From positions 62,001 to 126,000 of the forward strand of contig NZ_LDOT01000024.1 of the NCBI RefSeq assembly GCF_001029445.1: a stretch of 64,000 nucleotides of DNA, in the 5' to 3' direction. This document shows, in pieces, positions 16,232 to 24,444 of this stretch. Positions within the stretch are counted from its first letter, which is position 1. Each line of letters begins with the position of its first letter. Made by a program: the position numbers and the translations under genes. The notes below the pieces were generated by a model, which saw only the letters and a list, made by a program, of their open reading frames with translations, was not told the origin of the DNA and did no database searches. This DNA comes from Photobacterium aquae. Lineage in GTDB: Bacteria; Pseudomonadota; Gammaproteobacteria; Enterobacterales; Vibrionaceae.

Positions 16232-17610
16232 TGACAATGTTAACCACAACAGTACCTTCCGGTGAAATCTGGGAAGCACGCAAAAGCAACGAACAAAAGA
16301 TGCGCCGCAACGACCACCGTTCGGCCTTCCAGCGAGACCGGGCAAGAATTCTTCACTCGGCCGCCTTTCGCCGCCTACAGGCGAAAACCCAAGTCCACGG
16401 CGCCGGACACCATGATTTCTACCGCACCCGCCTGACCCACTCCCTTGAGGCATCGCAGATCGGAACAGGGATCGTCGCCCAGCTAAAAATCAAGCAGCCC
16501 GAATTTCGCAACCTGCTCCCCTCCACCAGCCTGATGGAAAGCCTGTGCCTAGCTCATGATATCGGCCATCCCCCTTTTGGCCACGGCGGTGAAGTGGCGC
16601 TCAATTACATGATGCACGAATTCGGCGGCTTCGAAGGTAACGCCCAAACATTCCGTATCGTCAGCCAGCTCGAACCCTACACCGAACACTACGGGATGAA
16701 CCTGTCACGCCGTACCCTGCTCGGCCTGCTCAAATACCCGGCTTTCATCAGCCAGACCCAAGCCAGCGAACAGCCGGCACCGGTCCATAATTTCCGTCAC
16801 CTCAAGGCTCGCGACTGGCACCCGGCAAAAGGGATCTACCATGACGATGCCGATACCTTCAACTGGGTACTGGAACCCCTGAGCAGCAACGACCGAACCC
16901 TGTTTAGCCAGATGCGCGCTGCTGATATCGGCCCGCGCGAGCACAACAAAACCCAATTCAAATCACTAGATTGCTCGATCATGGAATTGGCCGATGATAT
17001 CGCCTATGGCGTGCATGACTTGGAAGATGCCATTGTGATGGGAATCGTCAACCGCGACCAATGGCAGGAAGCGGCGGCCAGCAAGCTTGCCGATTGTGGC
17101 GAGTACTGGCTTGAAGAGCGAATCGGCACGCTTAGCGACCAACTCTTTGGCAACCACCACCAGCGCAAGGATGCCATCGGCGCGATGGTCAACGCGCTGC
17201 TGACCTCGATCCATATCGCACCGGCAATCCAGAACGGTATCGACAGCTACGATGAGCCGCTGCTCAAATGGAACGCTTTCCTCACCGAACCGATGGAGCA
17301 GGTCCTCAATGTCCTCAAGCAGTTCGTTAGCCAGTACGTCGTTCACAAACCCGACATCCAGCTGGTTGAATACAAAGGCCAGCAGCTGATCATGGAGCTA
17401 TTCGAAGCCTATGCCTCCGATCCCGAACGACTGCTGCCTGAAAGCACCCGAGCACGCTGGCGCGAGGCACAAGGCAGCGGAGGAAACCCGCACCGGGTGA
17501 TTGCCGATTATATTTCCAGCATGACCGATGGCTATGCCCAACGCCTCTACAGCACCCTGTTCCAGCCCTCTACCTCATCATCGTTCGGGCTCGACGGACA
17601 TGGATTCTAG
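16231..17610 (+). CDS. Deoxyguanosinetriphosphate triphosphohydrolase-like protein (dGTPase family)
   Basis: A 459-residue HD-domain protein of the dGTPase type-2 group. YRTRLTHSLEASQIGTGI and LCLAHDIGHPPFGHGGEVAL carry the H...HD metal ligands; DYISSMTDGYAQRLY near the C-terminus is typical. Family members hydrolyse dNTPs to deoxynucleoside plus triphosphate, and some have been linked to phage defence. It overlaps yfbR by one base, and its TAG stop overlaps the stop of convergent tapT within a shared CTAG. Confidence 0.9.
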   Translation: MTMLTTTVPSGEIWEARKSNEQKMRRNDHRSAFQRDRARILHSAAFRRLQAKTQVHGAGHHDFYRTRLTHSLEASQIGTGIVAQLKIKQPEFRNLLPSTSLMESLCLAHDIGHPPFGHGGEVALNYMMHEFGGFEGNAQTFRIVSQLEPYTEHYGMNLSRRTLLGLLKYPAFISQTQASEQPAPVHNFRHLKARDWHPAKGIYHDDADTFNWVLEPLSSNDRTLFSQMRAADIGPREHNKTQFKSLDCSIMELADDIAYGVHDLEDAIVMGIVNRDQWQEAAASKLADCGEYWLEERIGTLSDQLFGNHHQRKDAIGAMVNALLTSIHIAPAIQNGIDSYDEPLLKWNAFLTEPMEQVLNVLKQFVSQYVVHKPDIQLVEYKGQQLIMELFEAYASDPERLLPESTRARWREAQGSGGNPHRVIADYISSMTDGYAQRLYSTLFQPSTSSSFGLDGHGF

Positions 17611-18230
17611 GAGGCGCCGTAGTTTTTCTGGTAGACCCCTGCAGGCATCTGCTGGATCTGGAACTCAATCATCTTGTTGAAGGTGTCGATAAGGGGCAAG
17701 TACTTATCCGTTTCACCGTCCATCACCGATAGGGCAAGGAAACCGGCCTCTACGGTCGACACCCCTTCTTCACGCGGGGACTTGCGGATCCGGTAGTTGC
17801 CTTTTTCGACATTGTCCAACATCACCGACGGCAACTGCTGCAGGTTGCTGGACAGCTGCCACATCTTATAGGCTTTCTTCCACGTGCCATCGAGCAGGAT
17901 CAATGTCCGTACCCCGTCCGTCGCACTCGCTGCGTCTTGCGGGCACAGGCTAGAGATGGGAACCGCCTGCTCACCGGGGTATACCACCCATGTCTGCCGC
18001 CCCGGCTCAGCCAGCAAATGGTTAATTTCCTCGTGCAAGGAAAAGTCCTCTCCAACCCACAATCGGCTGTTAGGAAGCGACAACGACAGGATTCTGGCTG
18101 TACCAATTGCCCGTTTAACCTCGCTTGGGTGTTGTAATATCCAAAGTTCGGTTTTAGCATCAATAACTTGGATCCAACGGCAAATACAGGCTTTCTTCGC
18201 CTTGCCGCATTGCTCACAGTAACGACTCAT
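17607..18230 (-). CDS. tapT: tRNA-uridine aminocarboxypropyltransferase TapT (DTW domain)
   Basis: A 207-residue DTW-domain protein. It begins MSRYCEQCGKAKKACICRW, the zinc-binding cysteine cluster, and contains LILLDGTWKKAYKMW, the D-[TG]-W motif of the family. TapT makes acp3U at position 47 of tRNAs. The start at 18230 is chosen from family similarity and AAGG upstream; the open frame continues further up but inside rrtA sequence. The start codon is only 10 bases from the start of the divergent rhombosortase gene. Confidence 0.88.
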   Translation of the reverse strand: MSRYCEQCGKAKKACICRWIQVIDAKTELWILQHPSEVKRAIGTARILSLSLPNSRLWVGEDFSLHEEINHLLAEPGRQTWVVYPGEQAVPISSLCPQDAASATDGVRTLILLDGTWKKAYKMWQLSSNLQQLPSVMLDNVEKGNYRIRKSPREEGVSTVEAGFLALSVMDGETDKYLPLIDTFNKMIEFQIQQMPAGVYQKNYGAS

Positions 18231-18240
18231 CGAGGTTGCC

Positions 18241-18807
18241 TTGTCTTTACGTATTTCAGTACTCATTGTGATCGCCTTAATGGCATTAGCACAACTGCCG
18301 TTCATCCAGCCGCAGTTGGTCTGGCAGAGCGACATGATTAAAAATGGGGAGTTGTGGCGGATTATCACCGGTAACCTCACCCACACCAACTGGCCCCACA
18401 TGATAATGAACAGCATGGGATTGGCAATTATAACCTTCTGTTTTCGCCATCACCTGAGCCCTAAACGGTTATTCCTGCTACTTCTCGGACTTTCCGCCTG
18501 GGTAGGATGCGCATTGTTTGCATGGCCGACAACTTGGTACGCAGGGCTGTCAGGAGTACTTCATGGCCTATTTGCCTGGGGGGCGCTGGCTGATATCAAA
18601 CAACATGACAAACTCGGTAAATGGTTACTAGCAGCGATTGTTGCCAAAATTCTATGGGAGCAGTTTTTCGGAGGAGCCGCCAGTTCAGCACAACTGATCG
18701 GGGCCCGTGTAGCGGTCGAAGCGCATCTTGCTGGCGCACTGGGCGGAATTGTATTCGGGGGGCTGGCATCAATGGCCAAAAACAAAGCCACAACACCCAA
18801 AGTCTGA
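18241..18807 (+). CDS. rrtA: Rhombosortase (rhomboid-type intramembrane serine protease)
   Basis: A 188-residue rhomboid-like protease. Five to six hydrophobic helices are visible; the catalytic serine is in YAGLSGVLHGLFAWG (about residue 103) and the catalytic histidine in VAVEAHLAGALGGIVFGG (about 161), with the helix-2 histidine motif HTNWPHMIMNSMGL. Rhombosortases cut proteins carrying a GlyGly-CTERM tail for surface export. No GlyGly-CTERM protein is seen in this window. The start is TTG at 18241 with GAGG 6 bases upstream; an ATG 39 bases later would cut into the first helix. Confidence 0.88.
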   Translation: MSLRISVLIVIALMALAQLPFIQPQLVWQSDMIKNGELWRIITGNLTHTNWPHMIMNSMGLAIITFCFRHHLSPKRLFLLLLGLSAWVGCALFAWPTTWYAGLSGVLHGLFAWGALADIKQHDKLGKWLLAAIVAKILWEQFFGGAASSAQLIGARVAVEAHLAGALGGIVFGGLASMAKNKATTPKV

Positions 18808-18882
18808 CTCTGATAATACAAAACAAAGGAGAACCACACACTTCTCTCCTTCGCAGGGTAAAGCTATAACACTCGGGGTCGC

Positions 18883-19176
18883 CTACAGCTGAATCCGCTT
18901 ACGGTTCTTCTCCACCGTAGCAGGGCCGATCCCTTTCACCTCGGACAATTGCTCTATCGAGGTAAACTTGCCATTTTGGGTCCGGAACTCAATGATGCTT
19001 TGAGCCTTCTCCGGCCCAATACCCACCAACAGCTCATCCAGCTCCTCGGCATTGGCGTCATTGATATTGACGGTGATTTCTATTCCCTCATGACTGCTCT
19101 CTGCAGCCAATACCGCTGTGCCCGGATAACACAGACAAGCCAGCAGCAGCAAAATCCCTTTCAGTGACTGTTTCAT
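18883..19176 (-). CDS. comEA: ComEA family helix-hairpin-helix DNA-uptake protein
   Basis: A 97-residue exported protein. A signal peptide (MKQSLKGILLLLACLCYPG, cleavage near VLA) is followed by a helix-hairpin-helix domain, ITVNINDANAEELDELL and EVKGIGPATVEKNRKRI. Its place directly after ppiD matches the position of comEA in Vibrio cholerae, where the protein pulls DNA into the periplasm in natural transformation. E. coli has the related ybaV at the same locus. Expression is expected to depend on competence regulators, but I cannot show a site. Confidence 0.88.
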   Translation of the reverse strand: MKQSLKGILLLLACLCYPGTAVLAAESSHEGIEITVNINDANAEELDELLVGIGPEKAQSIIEFRTQNGKFTSIEQLSEVKGIGPATVEKNRKRIQL

Positions 19177-19281
19177 TCATACTCTCCTTTTAATGTTTTT
19201 GTCATGTTTGTACCATCGTGCCAAACATAACCAGAGTGGTGGAGTGCACTCCGGCGAGTAAACAGTCAATTATTTTCAGGC

Positions 19282-19317
19282 CCTAAAAAAACGACGGGCC
19301 ACACAAGGTGGCCCGTC
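19282..19317 (-). terminator. Terminator after ppiD
   Basis: A 10-bp perfect stem (GACGGGCCAC / GTGGCCCGTC, loop of 5), followed on the minus strand by GTTTTTTTAG, 22 bases past the ppiD stop. Confidence 0.92.
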
Positions 19318-19339
19318 TGACTAACGTAATAATTACCTG

Positions 19340-21232
19340 TTAGTTTGCAGCTGATTGCTCTTCCACTGGGAAGCTCACTTCCGATGTATTGCGCAACACC
19401 TGTAGGGTTGTCATCACATCTTGCTGAGCAAGCATCTGAGCATACTGCTGGCCTAGCTGGCTATCTGCCGATACTGGCTGAACAGTGGCTTCAACCACCT
19501 TGTCCAGTTCGATGATCAGCATGTCACCCTTGGCATCGCGGGTCATACCGTAAACAGGCTTGCCGTCTACTGGTTTCGCCAAGCTAAAGGCTACCTGAGC
19601 AACCATAGGCTCTGCACTGGTACGAGTCAGCATTTCAGGTACAGAGAAGCTCAGACCTTCTTCAGCGACTACATCTGCCTTGCCATCACGCAGGGCTGCC
19701 AGTAGTTCGTCGGCTTTCGCCTGCGCCTGCTCCTGGCCTTTCTGCTGTGCTAGCTGACTCTTAACCTTGGCAGATACCTCTTCGAAAGGAAGCACCGCTT
19801 CATCACGAGAGTCATCAACGCGCACTACAACCACGTGCTCAGGTGCAATCTCAATAATATCTGAGTTCAGACCATCTTCACGAACTTCTGGGCTGAACAG
19901 CGCCTGCAATACCGCAGGGTTGTTAAGCACACCCGGGGCATCCGCATGCGAGAAGTAACCCGTAGCATGCACCTTGGCATTAACGGCTTCGGCTGCATCA
20001 TCCAGCGAATCTGGCATTTCGAACGCCTTCTCTGCTAGCTGAGTCTGCAAGTCGTAGAATGCTTCTGCCGCACGCTGCTCGCGCAGGTCAGCAATGATTT
20101 CATCACGTACCTGATCGAATGGCTTCAGCTTCGATGGCTTCACGTCTTCCAGCTTGATGATATGGAAACCGAAATCAGATTCAACCACGCCGGAGATCTG
20201 GCCTTTATCCAAGGCAAATGCTGCGTCTTCAAAAGCAGGATCCATCACGCCACGCTCGAACCAGTCCAGCTCACCGCCGTTCTTAGCACTGAACGTATCC
20301 GCAGATTCTTTCTCAGCCAATGCAGCAAAATCCGCACCGCCTTTCAGCTCTGCATCCAGCGCTTCAGCCTTGGCCTTCGCCTCGCTACCACGGCCTTCAA
20401 CAAGGATGTGGCGAACCAAACGCTGCTCGGCTGAACCAAACTTGGCTGGGTGCTCGTCGTAGTATGCCTTGGCATCTGCATCGCTAATCACCAGCGTCTG
20501 CTTCAGATTGTCACCAGACAGTTCGATATACGCCGCTTTCACCTGATCAGGACGCGTGTACATCTCTGAATTCTGTGCGTAGAACTCTCGGGCTTCCTCG
20601 TCAGTCACTTCGACTTTATTGGTAAAGTCAGCCACATTCAGAGTAAGCGTACGTACTTCACGCTGCTGCTGCTCAAGCTTAGTCAGCGCAGTCAGCTCAT
20701 TGCTCAGGGCAAAATCGCTGCTTTGCAGAGCACGAAGCAATTGCTGGCGAAGCAGGTCAGTACGCATCGATTCGGCAAACATGTCAGGTGTCATACCGGC
20801 ACGGCGCAGCAATGTGTTGTACTGTTCGTTATCAAATGTACCCATGCGCTGGAATTCAGGCATTGCCAGAATAGTCTGACGAACCTGCGCATCGCTGATA
20901 CGCATACCCAGCGCCTTCGCACGCTCTTCGATAAGCAGATCGTTCACCATACGATCCAGCACGCTGCGGCGGAACTGTTCAACGTAGGCAGGATCACCCA
21001 TCAACGTCGAGAAATAGTCGCCTAGCTGGCTTTGCATACGGTTACGCTCGTTCTGATATGCCATCTCGAATTCGCGCTGACTGATCTCACGGCCATCTAC
21101 TTTAGCAGCTACTTGCTGACCGCCGCTGGCAAGGTAACTACCTACACCTGCAAAAACAAAAGAAAGAATAATGAGTCCAAGAATGATCTTGACCCAAATG
21201 CTGCTTGCGCCTTCGCGCATACGCTCCATCAT
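19340..21232 (-). CDS. ppiD: Periplasmic folding chaperone PpiD (SurA_N-parvulin)
   Basis: A 630-residue inner-membrane-anchored protein. An N-terminal helix (WVKIILGLIILSFVFAGVGS) leads to a SurA-type chaperone region and a parvulin-like domain at about residues 265-355 (VRHILVEGR, GGELDWFERGVMDPAFEDAA, FGFHIIKLEDV). PpiD sits at the SecYEG exit and helps newly exported proteins fold. E. coli PpiD is 623 residues, so length is normal. MM at the start is conserved in the family. It follows hupB in the conserved lon-hupB-ppiD order. Confidence 0.95.
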   Translation of the reverse strand: MMERMREGASSIWVKIILGLIILSFVFAGVGSYLASGGQQVAAKVDGREISQREFEMAYQNERNRMQSQLGDYFSTLMGDPAYVEQFRRSVLDRMVNDLLIEERAKALGMRISDAQVRQTILAMPEFQRMGTFDNEQYNTLLRRAGMTPDMFAESMRTDLLRQQLLRALQSSDFALSNELTALTKLEQQQREVRTLTLNVADFTNKVEVTDEEAREFYAQNSEMYTRPDQVKAAYIELSGDNLKQTLVISDADAKAYYDEHPAKFGSAEQRLVRHILVEGRGSEAKAKAEALDAELKGGADFAALAEKESADTFSAKNGGELDWFERGVMDPAFEDAAFALDKGQISGVVESDFGFHIIKLEDVKPSKLKPFDQVRDEIIADLREQRAAEAFYDLQTQLAEKAFEMPDSLDDAAEAVNAKVHATGYFSHADAPGVLNNPAVLQALFSPEVREDGLNSDIIEIAPEHVVVVRVDDSRDEAVLPFEEVSAKVKSQLAQQKGQEQAQAKADELLAALRDGKADVVAEEGLSFSVPEMLTRTSAEPMVAQVAFSLAKPVDGKPVYGMTRDAKGDMLIIELDKVVEATVQPVSADSQLGQQYAQMLAQQDVMTTLQVLRNTSEVSFPVEEQSAAN

Positions 21233-21323
21233 AATTTGCCGTATCTCCTACTGATTCGATTTGGCATAGCGGTGAAGAAAGCTAACAGGGCGAGACCTGA
21301 AATAATTTTCACACTGTCAAAGT

Positions 21324-21351
21324 AAAAAAAGCGCACCGATTGGATGCGCCC
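21324..21351 (-). terminator. Terminator after hupB
   Basis: A GCGCATCC / GGTGCGC stem (one bulged base), followed on the minus strand by TTTTTTTAC. It lies about 100 bases after hupB and before ppiD; a weaker 4-bp hairpin with a T-rich tail at 21425-21448 precedes it. Confidence 0.6.
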
Positions 21352-21454
21352 TTTATCATGCCAAGCTGCTACGCACATTCAACTTGAAGTTGTATCGCTA
21401 TGACAACTTGAATAAGTCTTTGTTCCAAAAAACAAACGGGCATCAACCCGGTGC

Positions 21455-21727
21455 TTAGTTTACAGAATCTTTTAGCGCTTTACCCGCTTTAAAACCAGGT
21501 ACTTTTGCTGCTGCAATTTGAATTTCCGCGCCCGTCTGAGGGTTACGGCCAGTACGTGCTGCACGCTCGCGAACAGAAAATGTACCGAAGCCTACAAGAG
21601 CAACCTGATCACCCGCTTTTAGGCTATCAGATACGGCTTCGATGAAGGCATCAAGAGCACGTCCTGCAGATGCTTTAGAAATGTCTGCATTTTCGGCGAT
21701 TTTATCAACTAGTTGAGTTTTGTTCAC
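21455..21727 (-). CDS. hupB: DNA-binding protein HU-beta
   Basis: A 90-residue histone-like nucleoid protein. NKTQLVDKIAENADISKASA, the FGTFSVRERAARTGRNPQTG beta-arm and the KVPGFKAGKALKDSVN end are diagnostic. The start is GTG at 21727, supported by the exact 90-residue length and a GAGGGGATGAG ribosome-binding site; the open frame continues 35 codons further upstream without family similarity. Confidence 0.96.
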   Translation of the reverse strand: MNKTQLVDKIAENADISKASAGRALDAFIEAVSDSLKAGDQVALVGFGTFSVRERAARTGRNPQTGAEIQIAAAKVPGFKAGKALKDSVN

Positions 21728-21894
21728 GATCTCATCCCCTCTATGAACACTATCCGTGCAAGGCCTTCTGGGCAAAATACATGTCACGGATAAAAATATA
21801 TAAGGTCTAATTATATCAGCACAGAACACCAATAATCTGGCAAGCGTTGATATTATTGAGCTAACAGCAAATTAAAACTAACTTATAGCTACAC

Positions 21895-21937
21895 AAAAAA
21901 ACGCTGACAAGGCTTTTTAGCCCTGAAAGCGTTTTTT
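21895..21937 (-). terminator. Terminator after lon
   Basis: An AAAAAACGCT / AGCGTTTTTT outer stem encloses a small GGCT-TTTT-AGCC hairpin, with a T-run on the minus strand, starting 7 bases past the lon stop. Confidence 0.85.
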
Positions 21938-21943
21938 CATACA

Positions 21944-24316
21944 TTAACTTTGCTGCATGTCACTGTTTTGTGCGTTGACCAGTTCAATGCCTGCTGGGTT
22001 GTTCTGAAGCGCTATCGTCAGCACCTCGTCAATCCAGCGCACTGGGCGTACTTCCAAATCAGCAATCACGTTGTCTGGGATCTCTTCCAGATCACGTTCG
22101 TTCTCTTTCGGGATCAGCACTGTTTTGATACCGCCACGGTGGGCAGCCAGCAACTTCTCTTTCAAGCCGCCAATCGGCAACACTTCACCACGCAGGGTAA
22201 TTTCACCCGTCATGGCCACGTCACCGCGTACCGGGTTGCCCGTCAGGCTCGATACCAGTGCCGTACACATCGCGATACCGGCACTCGGGCCGTCTTTCGG
22301 TGTTGCGCCCTCAGGCACGTGTACGTGGATATCACGCTTCTCGTAGAAGTCTGGCGCAATACCCAAATGCTCTGCACGGGTCCGGACAACGGTCATCGCC
22401 GCCTGAATCGACTCCTGCATCACATCACCTAGCGAACCGGTGTAGGTCAGCTTGCCCTTGCCCGGCATAGATTCGGTCTCGATGGTCAGCAGATCACCGC
22501 CCACTTCGGTCCATGCCAAACCGGTTACCTGACCAATACGGTTGCTGTCTTCCGCTTTACCGTAATCGAAGCGCTGCACGCCGAGGTAGTCTTTCAGGTT
22601 CTCCTGATTAACAACCACTTGCTTGGTTTGCGGATTCAGCAGGATCTCTTTCACCGCCTTGCGGCATAGCTTAGAGATCTCACGCTCAAGGCTACGCACA
22701 CCCGCTTCGCGCGTGTAGTAGCGGATAATGCCGATCAGTGCGGAATCATCAACGTCAATCTCGCCGGCTTTAAGGCCATTACGCTGGATCTGCTTGCCTA
22801 ACAGGTGACGCTTGGCAATGTTCAGCTTCTCGTCTTCGGTATAACCCGACAGACGGATCACTTCCATACGGTCAAGCAGCGGGCCTGGGATATTCATTGA
22901 GTTCGATGTCGCCACGAACATCACATCCGACAGGTCATAGTCAACTTCCAGATAGTGGTCGTTGAACGCATTGTTCTGCTCGGGGTCAAGTACCTCAAGC
23001 AAGGCTGAGGCAGGATCGCCACGCATGTCAGAGGACATCTTGTCGATTTCATCAAGCAAGAACAGTGGGTTCTTCACCTCGACCTTGGCCATTTTCTGGA
23101 TCAGCTTACCCGGCATCGAACCGATATAGGTACGACGGTGACCACGGATTTCCGCTTCGTCACGTACGCCACCAAGAGCCATACGTACATACTTACGTCC
23201 GGTAGCTGCAGCAATCGACTGACCCAGCGATGTTTTACCAACACCTGGAGGCCCAACCAAACACAGGATCGGACCTTTCAGCTTGTTGATTCGGCTCTGA
23301 ACCGCCAAATACTCAAGGATACGTTCTTTGACGCGCTCAAGGCCGTAGTGATCGGCGTTCAGTACTTCCTCGGCCTTCGCCAAGTTTTTCTTCACTTTTG
23401 AACGCTTGTGCCACGGCACGCTAAGCATCCAATCGATATAGCCACGTACCACCGTTGCCTCGGCAGACATCGGCGACATCATCTTCAGCTTCTGCAGTTC
23501 TTGCTCGGTCTTCTCGCGCGCCTCAGCCGGCATCTTCGACTCTTCGATCTTCTTCTTGAGTGATTCGAATTCGTCCGGTGCATCGTCAAGCTCACCCAGC
23601 TCTTTCTGGATCGCCTTCATCTGCTCGTTGAGGTAGTACTCGCGCTGGCTCTTTTCCATCTGCTTCTTGACGCGGCCGCGGATGCGCTTTTCCACCTGCA
23701 GCAGGTCAATCTCAGACTCCATCATCGCCATCAGGAATTCCAGACGCTCGACGACATCGGTGATTTCCAGCACTTTTTGCTTATCTGCCAACTTAAGAGG
23801 CATATGCGCAGCAATGGTGTCAGCAAGACGTGCCGCCTCATCGATACCGTTTAGCGAGGTCAGAACTTCCGGTGGGATTTTCTTGTTGAGCTTGATAAAG
23901 CCTTCAAACTGGTTGATGGCGGTGCGCACAAGCACTTCCTGCTCGCGCTCATCCATCTCTTCTGTCACCAGGTACTCTGCGTCAGCATAGAAGAAATCAT
24001 CATCGCTAAGCGTGTGAACCTTGGCGCGTTGTTGACCTTCAACCAACACTTTAACTGTACCATCAGGCAGCTTCAGCAACTGCAAAATCGTTGCTATCGT
24101 ACCGACGTTGTAGAGATCATTGATCGATGGCTCATCAGTCGCCGCTTCCTTCTGGGCAACCAACAGAATTTGTTTATTATCATCCATCGCCGCTTCTAGG
24201 CAGCGAATCGATTTTTCCCGTCCTACAAACAATGGAATAACCATATGCGGGTAGACAACCACATCACGCAGTGGCAGAACGGGGATCTCAAGGCGTTCCG
24301 AACGCTCCAGGTTCAT
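21944..24316 (-). CDS. lon: ATP-dependent protease Lon
   Basis: A 790-residue AAA+ serine protease. The N-terminal substrate domain begins MNLERSERLEIPVLPLRDV; Walker A is GPPGVGKTS (about 357), Walker B FLLDEIDKM, and the Ser-Lys dyad lies in KDGPSAGIAM (Ser about 680) and GGLKEKLLAAHRGG. Lon degrades misfolded and regulatory proteins in the cytoplasm. The start at 24316 matches the family and has AGAGAGA upstream; an 18-codon longer frame overlaps the promoter and is rejected. A heat-shock promoter lies 35-60 bases upstream. Confidence 0.97.
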   Translation of the reverse strand: MNLERSERLEIPVLPLRDVVVYPHMVIPLFVGREKSIRCLEAAMDDNKQILLVAQKEAATDEPSINDLYNVGTIATILQLLKLPDGTVKVLVEGQQRAKVHTLSDDDFFYADAEYLVTEEMDEREQEVLVRTAINQFEGFIKLNKKIPPEVLTSLNGIDEAARLADTIAAHMPLKLADKQKVLEITDVVERLEFLMAMMESEIDLLQVEKRIRGRVKKQMEKSQREYYLNEQMKAIQKELGELDDAPDEFESLKKKIEESKMPAEAREKTEQELQKLKMMSPMSAEATVVRGYIDWMLSVPWHKRSKVKKNLAKAEEVLNADHYGLERVKERILEYLAVQSRINKLKGPILCLVGPPGVGKTSLGQSIAAATGRKYVRMALGGVRDEAEIRGHRRTYIGSMPGKLIQKMAKVEVKNPLFLLDEIDKMSSDMRGDPASALLEVLDPEQNNAFNDHYLEVDYDLSDVMFVATSNSMNIPGPLLDRMEVIRLSGYTEDEKLNIAKRHLLGKQIQRNGLKAGEIDVDDSALIGIIRYYTREAGVRSLEREISKLCRKAVKEILLNPQTKQVVVNQENLKDYLGVQRFDYGKAEDSNRIGQVTGLAWTEVGGDLLTIETESMPGKGKLTYTGSLGDVMQESIQAAMTVVRTRAEHLGIAPDFYEKRDIHVHVPEGATPKDGPSAGIAMCTALVSSLTGNPVRGDVAMTGEITLRGEVLPIGGLKEKLLAAHRGGIKTVLIPKENERDLEEIPDNVIADLEVRPVRWIDEVLTIALQNNPAGIELVNAQNSDMQQS

Positions 24317-24349
24317 ATTATTCTCTCTTCCGTTCACTCTATTACTGAG

Positions 24350-24379
24350 TATATGGGGGCTTGGGGACAAGATTCAACG
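24350..24379 (-). promoter_or_regulatory. Sigma-32 (RpoH) heat-shock promoter of lon
   Basis: On the minus strand GTTGAA (24378-24373 and one flanking base) and CCCCATATA (24358-24350) are separated by 14 bases. This fits the RpoH pattern CTTGAA-N13..15-CCCCAT and closely matches the promoter I recall for E. coli lon. Confidence 0.85.
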
Positions 24380-24396
24380 GGATATGCGGCAGAAAA

Positions 24397-24427
24397 TAAA
24401 AAAGGAGGCCAATGCCTCCTTTTTTTC
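24397..24427 (-). terminator. Terminator after clpX
   Basis: An AAAAAAGGAGGC / GCCTCCTTTTTT stem with CAAT loop and a T-run on both sides. It separates clpX from the lon promoter. Confidence 0.92.
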
Positions 24428-24444
24428 GTCACTCTGTGCAGAGT

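Noticed and set aside
18826..18855. AAGGAGA / TTCTCTCCTT hairpin after rrtA as a terminator
   Set aside because: The stem needs a 2-base bulge and there is no T-run, so the support is too weak to list.
24317..24370. An 18-codon longer N-terminus for Lon
   Set aside because: It would place the start codon inside the heat-shock promoter, and the residues have no similarity to Lon.
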